From: Gammaproteobacteria bacterium
Lineage (GTDB): Bacteria > Pseudomonadota > Gammaproteobacteria > Steroidobacterales > JABDKV01
Reading direction: 5' to 3'
DNA length: 64,000 nucleotides
Assembly: GCA_029862165.1 (NCBI GenBank)
Contig: JAOTXU010000003.1
Span: 62,001 to 126,000 of the forward strand
The notes under the pieces were generated by a model, which made no database searches, was not told where the DNA came from, and was given only the letters and a program-made list of their open reading frames with translations. A program made the position numbers and the translations under genes. This document shows positions 63,855 through 64,000 of this stretch, piece after piece. Position 1 is the stretch's first letter. Every line of letters starts with the position of its first letter.

Positions 63855-64000
63855 ATGTTTCAGATCGAATTTAACGAAGCAGGCAGCGTGGTTGTGGCGG
63901 GGCGCCTGGACGCCGCCCAAGCGCCCAGGGCTCAGGAATTTCTCGATGAGGTGAAGGATGAGTGCGTAGTCGATATGGCAAGGCTGGAATACGTTTCCAG
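63855..64000 (+). CDS. STAS-domain anti-anti-sigma factor (3' end outside window)
   Basis: The reading frame begins MFQIEFNEAGSVVVAGRLDA and continues to the window edge at VVDMARLEYVSS, the place where the phospho-acceptor serine normally follows. The pattern fits the SpoIIAA/RsbV-type STAS domain, the substrate of the upstream kinase and phosphatase. About 48 of the expected ~100 residues are visible. It begins 4 bp after the kinase stop, so the three genes form one operon. Confidence 0.85.
   Translation, partial: MFQIEFNEAGSVVVAGRLDAAQAPRAQEFLDEVKDECVVDMARLEYVS

Overview
The window is a 64-kb stretch of a Gram-negative chromosome, most likely from a free-living, probably marine gammaproteobacterium. 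The evidence is the many lipoprotein signal peptides, a TonB-dependent receptor, TolQ/TolR-type proton channels, an OmpA-like outer-membrane protein, NnrS, TrhO and cyclophilin B-type genes, and moderate-to-high G+C. The exact family cannot be fixed from the sequence. No tRNA, rRNA, CRISPR array, insertion sequence or phage gene was seen.

Layout. (1) 1-11043, minus strand: a giant secreted thrombospondin type-3-repeat protein (cut by the left edge), a Wzx-type polysaccharide flippase and an 805-aa lipoprotein, the last preceded by a cyclic-di-GMP-I riboswitch. (2) 11508-16742: polysaccharide-related genes, namely a sulfotransferase, a family 2 glycosyltransferase, an ATP-grasp/low-molecular-weight phosphatase fusion, a frameshifted gene remnant and a WalW-like deacetylase. 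(3) 16757-19622: L,D-transpeptidase, a YwaF-like membrane protein, a truncated D-lactate dehydrogenase and a cyclophilin. (4) 19932-29771: nine co-directional genes that look like one envelope machine: a secreted protein, three TPR proteins, a small secreted protein, a TolQ/MotA channel, two ExbD/TolR proteins and a TonB-like AgmX/PglI protein. The composition resembles the core of the myxobacterial Agl-Glt apparatus. (5) 29985-41809: a second cyclic-di-GMP-I riboswitch, then two translationally coupled giant genes, a 2197-aa DUF11/SdrD-type surface protein and a 1694-aa protein with three OmpA-like domains and a probable beta-barrel. (6) 42220-61822: secreted and metabolic genes (subtilase, acyl-CoA dehydrogenase, M28 peptidase, TrhO, GST, NnrS, zinc-ribbon protein, pyruvate-kinase-like protein, alpha/beta hydrolase, TonB receptor, phytase-like esterase) and a PLP decarboxylase broken by a one-base frameshift. 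(7) 62194-64000: a PP2C phosphatase, an anti-sigma-type kinase and a STAS protein, forming a partner-switching module cut by the right edge.

The main theme is the cell surface. Cyclic-di-GMP appears to control two sets of very large exported proteins through riboswitches 19 kb apart, with polysaccharide export and modification genes next to one set and a proton-motive-force-driven envelope complex next to the other. The most interesting parts are the Agl/Glt-like operon with its unequal ExbD pair, the riboswitch-controlled giant-protein/OmpA-barrel pair, and the ATP-grasp/phosphatase fusion.
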